Source: Euonymus europaeus (lineage: Eukaryota > Streptophyta > Magnoliopsida > Celastrales > Celastraceae). From it: DNA of 64,000 nt. Positions 10,033 to 23,182 of this stretch are shown here, one piece after another. Made by a program: the position numbers and the translations under genes. Where the stretch lies: the NCBI GenBank assembly GCA_963580455.1, contig OY756964.1:744001-808000 (forward strand), written 5' to 3'. The notes beneath the pieces were generated by a model. That model was given only the letters and a program-made list of their open reading frames with translations. It was not told the origin of the DNA and did no database searches. The first letter of the stretch is position 1; every line of letters begins with the position of its first letter.

Positions 10033-11589
10033 AATCAAAATCCAAAACACCAGGATTGTAGAGCTCGAAAAGTAGTGTGTAATCAAGCTAAAAATCACCG
10101 AATTTAGAACTCGGAGTCAACGGATATTCATAAAACCGTTTATGTAAAGAAACCACATTTTGCGGCTAACTAGGTGAAAATACACCAACTAGCCACGAGT
10201 TCTGAAATCAAAATCCGAAATGCCAGGATTTTAGAGCTCGAAAAGTAGTGTGTAATCAATCTAAAAATCACCGAATTCAGAACTCGGAGTCAACGGATAT
10301 TCATAAAACCGTTTACGTAAAGAAACCACATTTCGCGGCTAAATAGGTGAATCGAGACCTACTAGCCAAGAGTTCTGAAATCAAAATCCGAAATGCCAGG
10401 ATTGTAGAGCTCGAAAAGTAGTGTGAAATCAAGCTAAAAATCACCGAATTCAGAACTCGGAGTCAAAGGATATTCATAAAACCGTTTATGTAAAGAAACC
10501 ACATTTCGCAGCTAACTAGGTGAAACGAGACCTACTAGCCACGAGTTCTGAAATCAAAATCCGAAACGCCAGGATTTTAGAGCTCAAAAATTACTGTGAA
10601 ATCAAGCTAAAAATCACCGAATTCAGAACTCGGAGTCAACGGATATTCATAAAACCGTTTACGTAAAGAAACCACATTTCGCGGCTAACTAGGTGAAACG
10701 AGACCTACTAGCCACGAGTTCTGAAATCGAAATCCGAAAACCCAGGATTGTACAGCTCGAAAAGTAGTGTGAAATCAAGATAAAAATCACCGAATTCAGA
10801 ACTCGGAGTCAACGGATATTCATAAAACCGTTTACGTAAAGAAACCACATTTCGCGGCTAACTAGGTGAAACGAGACCTACTAGCCACGAGTTCTGAAAT
10901 CGAAAACCGAAACGCCAGGATTGTACAGCTCGAAAAGTAGTGTGAAATCAAGCTAAAAATCACCGAATTCAGAACTCGGAGTCAACGGATATTCATAAAA
11001 CCGTTTACGTAAAGAAACCACATTTCGCGGCTAACTAGGTGAAACGAGACCTACTAGCCACGAGTTCTAAAATCGAAATCCGATTACCTAGGATTGTAGA
11101 GCTCGAAAAGTAGTGTGAAATCAAGCTAAAAATCACCGAATTCAGAACTCGGAGTCAACGGATATTCATAAAACCGTTTACGTAAAGAAACCACATTTCG
11201 CGGCTAACTAGGTGAAACGAGACCTACTAGCCACGAGTTCTGAAATCGAAATCTGAAAACCCAGGATTGTACAGCTCAAAAATTAGTGTGAAATCAAGCT
11301 AAAAATCACCGAATTCAGAACTCGGAGTCAACGGATATTCATAAAACCGTTTACGTAAAGAAACCACATTTCACGGCTAACTAGGTGAAACGAGACCTAC
11401 TAGCCACGAGTTCTGAAATCAAAATACGAAAACCCAGGATTGTAGAGCTCGAAAAGTAGTGTGAAATCAAGCTAAAAATCACCGAATTCAGAACTCGGAG
11501 TCAACGGATATTCATAAAACCGTTTACGTAAAGAAACCACATTTCGCGGCTAACTAGGTGAAACGAGACCTACTAGCCACGAGTTCTGA
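10033..11589 (+). repeat. Nine monomers, rearranged relative of the 13-mer
   Basis: Contains 13-mer landmarks in order but with gaps and private changes: AAAACACC marker, CAATCTAAA monomer, CAAAGG/CGCAGC monomer (about 10468-10512), TTAGAGCTCAAAAATTACTG (about 10575), CAAGATAAA (about 10777), GAAAACCGAAACGCC (about 10904), CGATTACCTAGG (about 11082, compare GAATACCTAGG of the 13-mer), AAATCTGAAAACCC (about 11250) and AAAATACGAAAACCC (about 11421). No monomer-length anomaly. Confidence 0.7.
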
Positions 11590-12800
11590 AATCAAAATCC
11601 GAAAACCCAGGATTGTACAGCTCAAAAAGTAGTGTGAAATCAAGCTAAAAATCACCGAATTCAGAACTCGGAGTCAACGGATATTCATAAAACCGTTTAC
11701 GTAAAGAAACCACATTTCGCGGCTAACTAGGTGAAACGAGACCTACTAGCCACGAGTTCTGAAATCGAAATCCGAAAACCCAGGATTGTACAGCTCAAAA
11801 AGTAGTGTGAAATCAAGCTAAAAATCACCGAATTCAGAACTAGGAGTCAACGGATATTCATAAAACCGTTTACGTAAAGAAACCACATTTCGCGGCTAAC
11901 TAGGTGAAACGAGACCTACTAGCCACGAGTTCTGAAATCGAAATCCGAAAACCCAGGATTGTAGAGCTCGAAAAGTAGTGTGAAATCAAGCTAAAAATCA
12001 CCGAATTAAGAACTCGGAGTCAACGGATATTCATAAAACCGTTTACGTAAAGAAACCACATTTCGCGGCTAACTAGGTGAAACGAGACCTACTAGCCACG
12101 AGTTCTGAAATCAAAATCCGAAAACCCAGGATTGTACAGCTCAAAAAGTAGTGTGAAATCAAGCTAAAAATCACCGAATTCAGAACTCGGAGTCAACGGA
12201 TATTCATAAAACCGTTTACGTAAAGAAACCACATTTCGCGGCTAACTAGGTGAAACGAGACCTACTAGCCACGAGTTCTGAAATCGAAATCCGAAAACCC
12301 AGGATTGTACAGCTCAAAAAGTAGTGTGAAATCAAGCTAAAAATCACCGAATTCAGAACTAGGAGTCAACGGATATTCATAAAACCGTTTACGTAAAGAA
12401 ACCACATTTCGCGGCTAACTAGGTGAAACGAGACCTACTAGCCACGAGTTTTGAAATCAAAATCCGAAAACCCAGGATTGTAGAGCTCGAAAAGTAGTGT
12501 GAAATCAAGCTAAAAATCACCGAATTCAGAACTCGGAGTCAACGGATATTCATAAAACCGTTTACGTAAAGAAACCACATTTCGCGGCTAACTAGGTGAA
12601 ACGAGACCTACTAGCCACGAGTTCTGAAATCGAAATCCGAAAACCCAGGATTGTAGAGCTCGAAAAGTAGTGTGAAATCAAGCTAAAAATCACCGAATTA
12701 AGAACTCGGAGTCAACGGATATTCATAAAACCGTTTACGTAAAGAAACCACATTTCGCGGCCAACTAGGTGAAACGAGACCTACTAGCCTCGAGTTCTGA
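11590..12800 (+). repeat. A-B-D then A-B-C-D blocks (seven monomers)
   Basis: 11590-12108 is the monomer series A, B, D and 12109-12800 is the full A, B, C, D series that also opens the window. The two blocks differ by presence of monomer C, so one arose by gain or loss of exactly one monomer. B carries the diagnostic AACTAGGAG (about 11838 and 12357) and D carries GAATTAAG (about 12004 and 12696). Confidence 0.8.
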
Positions 12801-14876
12801 AATCAAAATCCAAAACGCCAGGATTGTAGAGCTCAAAAAGTAGTGTGAAATCAAGCTAAAAATCACCGAATTCAGAACTCGGAGTCAACGGATATTCATA
12901 AAACCGTTTATGTAAAGAAACCACATTTTGCGGCTAAATAGGTGAAACGAGACCTTCCAGCCACGAGTTCTGAAATCGAAATCCGAAAACGCAGGATTGT
13001 ACAGCTCGAAAAGTAGTATGAAATCAAGCTAAAAATTCCCGAATTCAGAACTCGGAGTCAACGGATATTCATAAAACCGTTTACGTAAAGAAACCACATT
13101 TCGCGGCTAACTAGGTGAAACGAGACCTACTAGCCACGAGTTCTGAAATCAAAATCCGAAACACCAGGATTGTAGAGCTCAAAAAGTAGTGTGAAATCAA
13201 GCTAAAAATCACCGAATTCAGAACTCGGAGTCAACGGATATTCATAAAACCGTTTACGTAAAGAAACCACATTTCGCGGCTAACTAGGTGAAACGAGACC
13301 TACTAGCCACGAGTTCTGAAATCGAAATCCGAAAACCCAGGATTGTACAGCTCAAAAAGTAGTGTGAAATCAAGCTAAAAATCACCGAATTCAGAACTAG
13401 GTGTCAACGGATATTCATAAAACCGTTTACGTAAAGAAACCACATTTCGCGGCTAACTAGGTGAAACGAGACCTACTAGTCACGAGTTTTGAAATCGAAA
13501 TCCGAAAAACCAGGATTGTAGAGCTCGAAAAGTAGTGTGAAATCAAGCTAAAAATCACCGAATTCAGAGCTCGGAGTCAACGGATATTCATAAAACCGTT
13601 TACGTAAAGAAACCACATTTCGCGGCTAACTAGGTGAAACGAGACCTACTAGCCACGAGTTCTGAAATCGAAATCCGAAAACGCAGGATTGTAGAGCTCG
13701 AAAAGTAGTGTGAAATCAAGCTAAAAATCACCGAATTAAGAACTCGGAGTCAACGGATATTCATAAAACCGTTTACGTAAAGAAACCACATTTCGCGGCT
13801 AACTAGGTGAAACGAGACCTACTAGCCTCGAGTTCTGAAATCAAAATCCGAAACGCAAGGATTGTAGAGCTCAAAAAGTAGTGTGAAATCAAGCTAAAAA
13901 TCACCGAATTCAGAACTCGGAGTCAACGGATATTCATAAAACCGTTTATGTAAAGAAACCACATTTTGCGGCTAACTAGGTGAAACGAGACCTTCCAGCC
14001 ACGAGTTCTGAAATCGAAATCCGAAAACGCAGGATTGTACAGCTCGAAAAGTAGTATGAAATCAAGCTAAAAATTCCCGAATTCAGAACTCGGAGTCAAC
14101 GGATATTCATAAAACCGTTTACGTAAAGAAACCACATTTCGCGGCTAACTAGGTGAAACGAGACCTACTAGCCACGAGTTCTGAAATCAAAATCCGAAAC
14201 ACCAGGATTGTAGAGCTCAAAAAGTAGTGTGAAATCAAGCTAAAAATCACCGAATTCAGAACTCGGAGTCAACGGATATTCATAAAACCGTTTACGTAAA
14301 GAAACCACATTTCGCGGCTAACTAGGTGAAACGAGACCTACTAGCCACGAGTTCTGAAATCGAAATCCGAAAACCCAGGATTGTACAGCTCAAAAAGTAG
14401 TGTGAAATCAAGCTAAAAATCACCGAATTCAGAACTAGGAGTCAACGGATATTCATAAAACCGTTTACGTAAAGAAACCACATTTCGCGGCTAACTAGGT
14501 GAAACGAGACCTACTAGTCACGAGTTTTGAAATCGAAATCCGAAAAACCAGGATTGTAGAGCTCGAAAAGTAGTGTGAAATCAAGCTAAAAATCACCGAA
14601 TTCAGAGCTCGGAGTCAACGGATATTCATAAAACCGTTTACGTAAAGAAACCACATTTCGCGGCTAACTAGGTGAAACGAGACCTACTAGCCACGAGTTC
14701 TGAAATCGAAATCCGAAAACCCAGGATTGTACAGCTCGAAAAGTAGTGTGAAATCAAGCTGAAAATCACCGAATTAAGAACTCGGAGTCAACGGATATTC
14801 ATAAAACCGTTTACGTAAAGAAACCACATTTCGCGGCTAACTAGGTGAAACGAGACCTACTAGCCTCGAGTTCTGA
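12801..14876 (+). repeat. 6-monomer HOR (1,038 bp), two copies
   Basis: Units 12801-13838 and 13839-14876. Order: E (TAGAGCTCAAAAAG, TTTATG, GACCTTCCAGCC), F (GAAAACGCAGG, AGTATGAAATC, AAATTCCCG), A' (GAAACACC), B (AACTAGG then G/A), C (GAAAAACC, GAGCTCGG), D (GAATTAAG, CCTCGAG). The rare GACCTTCCAGCC occurs with CCTTCC at 12953 and 13991, exactly 1,038 bp apart. It extends the A-B-C-D block by two monomers. A further E monomer starts at 14877 with an extra base (GTGTGGAAATC, about 14920). Confidence 0.9.
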
Positions 14877-15915
14877 AATCAAAATCCGAAACGCCAGGAT
14901 TGTAGAGCTCAAAAAGTAGTGTGGAAATCAAGCTAAAAATCACCGAATTCAGAACTCGGAGTCAACTGATATTCATAAAACCGTTTACATAAAGAAACCA
15001 CATTTCGCGGCTAACTAGGTGAAACGAGACCTACTAGCCACGAGTTCTGAAATCGAAATCCGAAAACGCAGGATTGTACAGCTCGAAAAGTTGTATGAAA
15101 TCAAGCTAAAAATCACCGAATTCAGAACTCGGAGTCAACGGATATTCATAAAACCGTTTATGTAAAGAAACCACATTTCGCGGCTAACTAGGTGAAACGA
15201 GACCTACTAGCCACGAGTTTTGAAATCAAAATCCGAAAACGCAGGATTGTACAGCTCGAAAAGTAGTATGAAATCAAGCTAAAAATCCCCGAATTCAGAA
15301 CTCGGAGTCAACGGATATTCATAAAACCGTTTACGTAAAGAAACCACATTTCGCGGCTAACTAGGTGAAACGAGACCTACTATCCACGAGTTTTGAAATC
15401 GAAATCCGAAAACCCAGGATTGTAGAGCTCGAAAAGTAGTGTGAAATCAATCTAAAAATCACCGAATTCAGAACTCGGAGTCAACGGATATTCATAAAAC
15501 CGTTTACGTAAAGAAACCACATTTCGCGGCTAACTAGGTGAAACGAGACCTACTAGCCACGAGTTTTGAAATCGAAATCCAAAAACCCAGGATTGTAGAG
15601 CTCGAAAAGTAGTGTGAAATCAATCTAAAAATCACCGAATTCAGAACTCGGAGTCAACGGATATTCATAAAACCGTTTACGTAAAGAAACCACATTTCGC
15701 GGCTAACTAGGTGAAACGAGACCTACTAGCCACGAGTTCTGAAATCGAAATCCGAAAACGCAGGATTGTACAGCTCGAAAAGTAGTGTGAAATCAAGCTA
15801 AAAATCACCGAATTCAGAACTCGGAGTCAACGGATATTCATAAAACCGTTTATGTAAAGAAACCACATTTCGCGGCTAACTAGGTGAAACGAGACCTACT
15901 AGCCACGAGTTTTGA
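14877..15915 (+). repeat. Transitional segment, six monomers
   Basis: Links two different 6-mer HORs. It opens with the seventh E-type monomer, which has a one-base insertion (GTGTGG). It continues with monomers carrying TTGTATG, AGTATG with AAATCCCCG, then two successive monomers with CAATCTAAA (about 15449 and 15622). The second of those has the private CCAAAAACCC. The CAATCTAAA pair looks like a single-monomer duplication. Confidence 0.7.
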
Positions 15916-18683
15916 AATCGAAATCCGAAAACGCAGGATTGTACAGCTCGAAAAGTAGTATGAAATCAAGCTAAAAATCCCCGAATTCAGAACTCGGAGT
16001 CAACGGATATTCATAAAACCGTTTACGTAAAGAAACCACATTTCGCGGCTAACTAGGTGAAACGAGACCTACTAGCCACGAGTTCTGAAATCGAAATCCG
16101 AAAACGCAGGATTGTAGAGCTCGAAAAGTAGTGTGAAATCAAGCTAAAAATCACCGAATTCAGAACTCGGAGTCAACGGATATTCATAAAACCGTTTACG
16201 TAAAGAAACCACATTTCGCGGCTAACTAGGTGAAACGAGACTTACTAGTCACGAGTTCTGAAATCGAAATCCGAAAACCCAGGATTGTACAGCTCGAAAA
16301 GTAGTGTGAAATCAAGCTAAAAATCACCGAATTCAGAACTCGGAGTCAACGGATATTCATAAAACCGTTTACATAAAGAAACCACATTTCGCGGCTAACT
16401 AGGTGAAACGAGACCTACTAGCCACGAGTTCTGAAATCAAAATCCGAAATGCCAGGATTGTAGAGCTCAAAAAGTAGTGTGAAATCAAGCTAAAAATCCC
16501 CGAATTCAGAACTCGGAGTCAACGGATATTCATAAAACCGTTTACGTAAAGAAACCACATTTCGCGGCTAACTAGGTGAAACGAGACCTACTAGCCACGA
16601 GTTTTGAAATCGAAATCCGAAAACGCAGGATTGTACAGCTCGAAAAGTAGTGTGAAATCAAGCTAAAAATCACCGAATTCAGAACTCGGAGTCAACGGAT
16701 ATTCATAAAACCGTTTATGTAAAGAAACCACATTTCGCGGCTAACTAGGTGAAACGTGACCTACTAGCCACGAGTTCTGAAATCGAAATCCGAAAACGCA
16801 GGATTGTACAGCTCGAAAAGTAGTGTGAAATCAAGCTAAAAATCACCGAATTCAGAACTCGGAGTCAACGGATATTCATAAAACCGTTTATGTAAAGAAA
16901 CCACATTTCGCGGCTAACTAGGTGAAACGAGACCTACTAGCCACGAGTTTTGAAATCGAAATCCGAAAACGCAGGATTGTACAGCTCAAAAAGTAGTATG
17001 AAATCAAGCTAAAAATCCCCGAATTCAGAACTCGGAGTCAACGGATATTCATAAAACCGTTTACGTAAAGAAACCACATTTCGCGGCTAACTAGGTGAAA
17101 CGAGACCTACTAGCCACGAGTTCTGAAATCGAAATCCGAAAACGCAGGATTGTAGAGCTCGAAAAGTAGTGTGAAATCAAGCTAAAAATCACCGAATTCA
17201 GAACTCGGAGTCAACGGATATTCATAAAACCGTTTAGGTAAAGAAACCACATTTCGCGGCTAACTAGGTGAAACGAGACTTACTAGTCACGAGTTCTGAA
17301 ATCGAAATCCGAAAACCCAGGATTGTACAGCTCGAAAAGTAGTGTGAAATCAAGCTAAAAATCACCGAATTCAGAACTCGGAGTCAACGGATATTCATAA
17401 AACCGTTTACATAAAGAAACCACATTTCGCGGCTAACTAGGTGAAACGAGACCTACTAGCCACGAGTTCTGAAATCAAAATCCGAAACGCCAGGATTGTA
17501 GAGCTCAAAAAGTAGTGTGAAATCAAGCTAAAAATCCCCGAATTCAGAACTCGGAGTCAACGGATATTCATAAAACCGTTTACGTAAAGAAACCACATTT
17601 CGCGGCTAACTAGGTGAAACGAGACCTACTAGCCACGAGTTTTGAAATCGAAATCCGAAAACGCAGGATTGTACAGCTCGAAAAGTAGTGTGAAATCAAG
17701 CTAAAAATCACCGAATTCAGAACTCGGAGTCAACGGATATTCATAAAACCGTTTATGTAAAGAAACCACATTTCGCGGCTAACTAGGTGAAACGAGACCT
17801 ACTAGCCACGAGTTCTGAAATCGAAATCCGAAAACGCAGGATTGTACAGCTCGAAAAGTAGTGTGAAATCAAGCTAAAAATCACCGAATTCAGAACTCGG
17901 AGTCAACGGATATTCATAAAACCGTTTATGTAAAGAAACCACATTTCGCGGCTAACTAGGTGAAACGAGACCTACTAGCCACGAGTTTTGAAATCGAAAT
18001 CCGAAAACGCAGGATTGTACAGCTCGAAAAGTAGTATGAAATCAAGCTAAAAATCCCCGAATTCAGAACTCGGAGTCAACGGATATTCATAAAACCGTTT
18101 ACGTAAAGAAACGACATTTCGCGGCTAACTAGGTGAAACGAGACCTACTAGCCACGAGTTTTGAAATCGAAATCCGAAAACCCAGGATTGTAGAGCTCGA
18201 AAAGTAGTGTGAAATCAATCTAAAAATCACCGAATTCAGAACTCGGAGTCAACGGATATTCATAAAACCGTTTACGTAAAGAAACCACATTTCGCGGCTA
18301 ACTAGGTGAAACGAGACTTACTAGTCACGAGTTCTGAAATCGAAATCCGAAAACCCAGGATTGTACAGCTCGAAAAGTAGTGTGAAATCAAGCTAAAAAT
18401 CACCGAATTCAGAACTCGGAGTCAACGGATATTCATAAAACCGTTTACGTAAAGAAACCACATTTCGCGGCTAACTAGGTGAAACGAGACCTACTAGCCA
18501 CGAGTTCTGAAATCAAAATCCGAAACGCCAGGATTGTAGAGCTCAAAAAGTAGTGTGAAATCAAGCTAAAAATCACCGAATTCAGAACTCGTAGTCAACG
18601 GATATTCATAAAACCGTTTACGTAAAGAAACCACATTTCGCGGCTAACTAGGTGAAAAGAGACCTACTGGCCACGAGTTCTGA
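15916..18683 (+). repeat. Second 6-monomer HOR (1,038 bp), two full copies and a partial third
   Basis: Units 15916-16953 and 16954-17991, with a variant partial third to 18683. Order: AGTATG/AAATCCCCG monomer; a monomer ending GACTTACTAGTC; TTTACATAAA monomer; TAGAGCTCAAAAAG with CCCCG; two TTTATGTAAA monomers. GTATG recurs at 15958, 16996 and 18034, each 1,038 bp apart. In the third unit the second monomer has been replaced by a CAATCTAAA type that still ends GACTTACTAGTC, which suggests a conversion or exchange within the monomer. Confidence 0.88.
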
Positions 18684-19375
18684 AATCGAAATCCGAAAAC
18701 GCCAGGATTGTACAGCTCGAAAAGTAGTGTGAAATCAAGCTAAAAATCACCGAATTCAGAACTCGGAGTCAACGGATATTCATAAAAACGTTTATGTAAA
18801 GAAACCACATTTCGCGGCTAACTAGGTGAAACGAGACCTACTAGCCACGAGTTCTGAAATCGAAATCCGAAAACGCAGGATTGTACAGCTCGAAAAGTAG
18901 TGTGAAATCAAGCTAAAAATCACCGAATTCAGAACTCGGAGTCAACGGATATTCATTAAACCGTTTACGTAAAGAAACCACATTTCGCGGCTAACTAGGT
19001 GAAACGAGACCTACTAGCCACGAGTTTTGAAATCGAAATCCGAAACCCAGGATTGTAGAGCTCGAAAAGTAGTGTGAAATCATGCTAAAAATCACCGAAT
19101 TCAGAACTCGGAGTCAACGGATATTCATAAAACCGTTTATGTAAAGAAACCACATTTTGCGGCTAACTAGGTGAAACGAGACCTACTAGCCACGAGTTCT
19201 GAAATCGAAATCCGAAAACGCAGGATTGTACAGCTCGAAAAGTAGTGTGAAATCAAGCTAAAAATCACCGAATTCAGAACTCGGAGTCAACGGATATTCA
19301 TAAAACCGTTTACGTAAAGAAACCACATTTCGCGGCTAACTAGGTGAAAAGAGACCTACTAGCCACGAGTTCTGA
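18684..19375 (+). repeat. Four monomers preceding the 8-mer, with compensating indels
   Basis: The monomer at 18684 has one extra base (GAAAACGCCAGG) and the monomer at 19031 lacks one (GAAACCCAGG). Both length variants recur in the 8-mer that follows, so this segment looks like an earlier, diverged unit of the same lineage. Private changes include CGTAGTC (about 18590), CATTAAACC (about 18955) and CATGCTAAA (about 19081). Confidence 0.75.
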
Positions 19376-22143
19376 AATCGAAATCCGAAAACGCCAGGAT
19401 TGTAGAGCTCGAAAAGTAGTGTGAAATCAAGCTAAAAATCACCGAATTCAGAACTCGGAGTCAACGGATATTCATAAAACCGTTTATGTAAAGAAACCAC
19501 ATTTTGCGGCTAACTAGGTGAAACGAGACCTACTAGCCACGAGTTCTGAAATCGAAATCCGAAAACGCAGGATTGTACAGCTCGAAAAGTAGTGTGAAAT
19601 CAAGCTAAAAATCACCGAATTCAGAACTCGGAGTCAACGGATATTCATAAAACCGTTTACGTAAAGAAACCACATTTCGCGGCTAACTAGGTGAAACGAG
19701 ACCTACTACCCACGAGTTTTGAAATCGAAATCCGAAACCCAGGATTGTAGAGCTCGAAAAGTAGTGTAAAATCAAGCTAAAAATCACCGAGTTCAGAACT
19801 CGGAGTCAACGGATATTCATAAAACCGTTTACGTAAAGAAATCACATTTCGCGGCTAACTAGGTTAAACGAGACCAAGTAGCCACGAGTTCTGAAATCAA
19901 AATCCGAAATGCCAGGATTGTAGAGCTCAAAAAGTAGTGTGAAATCAAGCTAAAAATCACCGAATTCAGAACTCGGAGTCAACGGATATTCATAAAACCG
20001 TTTACGTAAAGAAACCGCATTTCGCGACTAACTAGGTGAAGCGAGACCTACTAGCCACGAGCTCTGAAATCAAACTCCGAAACGCCAGGATTGTAGAGCT
20101 CAAAAAGTAGTGTGAAATCAAGCTAAAAATCACCGAATTCAGAACTCGGAGTCAACGGATATTCATAAAACCGTTTACGTAAAGAAACCACATTTCGTGG
20201 CTAACTAGCTGAAACGAGACCTACTAGCCACGTGTTCTGAAATCGAAATCCGAAAACTCAGGATTGTAGAGCTCAAAAAGTAGTGTGAAATCAAGCTAAA
20301 AATCACCGAATTCAGAACTCGGAGTCAACGGATATTCATAAAACCGTTTACGTAAAGAAACCACATTTCGCGGCTAACTAGGTGAAACGAGACCAACTAG
20401 CCACGAGTTCTGAAATCAAAATCCGAAAATCCAGGATTGTAGAGCTCGAAAATTAGTGTAAAATCAAGCTAAAAATCACCGAGTTCAGAACTCGGAGTCA
20501 ACGGATATTCATAAAACCGTTTACGTAAAGAAACCACATTTCGCGGCTAACTAGGTGAAACGAGACCTACTAGCCACGAGTTCTGAAATCAAAATCCGAA
20601 ATGCCAGGATTGTAGAGCTCAAAAAGTAGTGTGAAATCAAGCTAAAAATCACCAAATTCAGAACTCGGAGTCAACGGATATTCATAAAACCGTTTACGTA
20701 AAGAAACCACATTTCGCGGCTAACTAGGTGAAACGAGACCTACTAGCCACGAGTTCTGAAATCGAAATCCGAAAACGCCAGGATTGTAGAGCTCGAAAAG
20801 TAGTGTGAAATCAAGCTAAAAATCACCGAATTCAGAACTCGGAGTCAACGGATATTCATAAAACCGTTTATGTAAAGAAACCACATTTTGCGGCTAACTA
20901 GGTGAAACGAGACCTACTAGCCACGAGTTCTGAAATCGAAATCCGAAAACGCAGGATTGTACAGCTCGAAAAGTAGTGTGAAATCAAGCTAAAAATCACC
21001 GAATTCAGAACTCGGAGTCAACGGATATTCATAAAACCGTTTACGTAAAGAAACCACATTTCGCGGCTAACTAGGTGAAACGAGACCTACTACCCACGAG
21101 TTTTGAAATCGAAATCCGAAACCCAGGATTGTAGAGCTCGAAAAGTAGTGTAAAATCAAGCTAAAAATCACCGAGTTCAGAACTCGGAGTCAACGGATAT
21201 TCATAAAACCGTTTACGTAAAGAAATCACATTTCGCGGCTAACTAGGTTAAACGAGACCAAGTAGCCACGAGTTCTGAAATCAAAATCCGAAATGCCAGG
21301 ATTGTAGAGCTCAAAAAGTAGTGTGAAATCAAGCTAAAAATCACCGAATTCAGAACTCGGAGTCAACGGATATTCATAAAACCGTTTACGTAAAGAAACC
21401 GCATTTCGCGACTAACTAGGTGAAGCGAGACCTACTAGCCACGAGCTCTGAAATCAAACTCCGAAACGCCAGGATTGTAGAGCTCAAAAAGTAGTGTGAA
21501 ATCAAGCTAAAAATCACCGAATTCAGAACTCGGAGTCAACGGATATTCATAAAACCGTTTACGTAAAGAAACCACATTTCGTGGCTAACTAGCTGAAACG
21601 AGACCTACTAGCCACGTGTTCTGAAATCGAAATCCGAAAACTCAGGATTGTAGAGCTCAAAAAGTAGTGTGAAATCAAGCTAAAAATCACCGAATTCAGA
21701 ACTCGGAGTCAACGGATATTCATAAAACCGTTTACGTAAAGAAACCACATTTCGCGGCTAACTAGGTGAAACGAGACCAACTAGCCACGAGTTCTGAAAT
21801 CAAAATCCGAAAATCCAGGATTGTAGAGCTCGAAAATTAGTGTAAAATCAAGCTAAAAATCACCGAGTTCAGAACTCGGAGTCAACGGATATTCATAAAA
21901 CCGTTTACGTAAAGAAACCACATTTCGCGGCTAACTAGGTGAAACGAGACCTACTAGCCACGAGTTCTGAAATCAAAATCCGAAATGCCAGGATTGTAGA
22001 GCTCAAAAAGTAGTGTGAAATCAAGCTAAAAATCACCAAATTCAGAACTCGGAGTCAACGGATATTCATAAAACCGTTTACGTAAAGAAACCACATTTCG
22101 CGGCTAACTAGGTGAAACGAGACCTACTAGCCACGAGTTCTGA
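19376..22143 (+). repeat. 8-monomer HOR (1,384 bp), two copies
   Basis: Units 19376-20759 and 20760-22143. The first monomer has the +1 form GAAAACGCCAGG and the third the -1 form GAAACCCAGG, so the unit length is exactly 8 x 173. Rare markers repeat at 1,384-bp spacing: TACTACCCACG (about 19704 and 21088), GGTTAAACGAGACCAAG, GAGCTCTG with CAAACTCCG (about 20074 and 21458), CGTGGCTAACTAGCTG, CACGTGTTC with GAAAACTCAGG. I noticed no difference at these markers, so the copies are nearly or completely identical. Confidence 0.92.
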
Positions 22144-23182
22144 AATCGAAATCCGAAAACCCAGGATTTTACAGCTCGAAAAGTAGTGTGAAATCAAGCT
22201 AAAAATCACCGAATTCAGAACTCGGAGTCAACGGATATTCATAAAACCGTTTACGTAAAGAAACCACATTTCGCGGCTAACTAGGTGAAACGAGACCTAC
22301 TAGCCACGAGTTCTGAAATCGAAATCCGAAAACCCAGGATTGTAGAGCTCGAAAAGTAGTGTGAAATCAAGCTAAAAATCACCGAATTCAGAACTCGGAG
22401 TCAACGGATATTCATAAAACCGTTTACGTAAAGAAACCACATTTCGCGGCTAACTAGGTGAAACGAGACCTACTAGCCACGAGTTCTGAAATCAAAATCC
22501 GAAACGCCAGGATTGTAGAGCTCAAAAAGTATTGTGAAATCAAGCTAAAAATCACCGAATTCGGAACTCGGAGTCAACGGATATTCATAAAACCGTTTAC
22601 GTAAAGAAACCACATTTCGCGGCTAACTAGGTGAAATCAAGACCTACTATCCGCGAGTTCTGAAATCAAAATCCGAAATGCCAGGATTGTAGAGCTCGAA
22701 AAGTAGTGTGAAATCAAGCCAAAAATCACCGAATTCAGAACTCGGAGTCAACGGACATTCATAAAACCGTTTACGTAAAGAAACCACATTTCGCGGCTAA
22801 CTAGGTGAAACGAGACCTACTAGCCACGAGTTCTGAAATCGAAATCCGAAAACCCAGGATTGTACAGCTCGAAAAGTAGTGTGAAATCAAGCTAAAAATC
22901 ACCGAATTCAGAACTCGGAGTCAACGGATATTCATAAAACCGTTTACGTAAAGAAACCACATTTCGCGGCTAACTAGGTGAAACGAGACCTACTAGCCAC
23001 GAGTTCTGAAATCAAAATCCGAAACGCCAGGATTGTAGAGCTCAAAAAGTAGTGTGAAATCAAGCTAAAAATCACCGAATTCGGAACTCGGAGTCAACGG
23101 ACATTCATAAAACCGTTTACGTAAAGAAACCACATTTCGCGGCAAAATAGGTGAATCGAGACCTACTAGCCACGTGTTCTGA
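22144..23182 (+). repeat. Six monomers between HORs
   Basis: No repeat of the set is seen nearby. The monomer at 22490 has one extra base in the hairpin loop (GTGAAATCAAGACC) followed by CTATCCGCGAG. This rare pair recurs, with GAAATCGAG, near 25401 and 28689. CAAGCCAAAA with CGGACATTC (22664 monomer) also recurs there, so this segment shares ancestry with 25259-25778 and 28546-29065. Confidence 0.75.
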
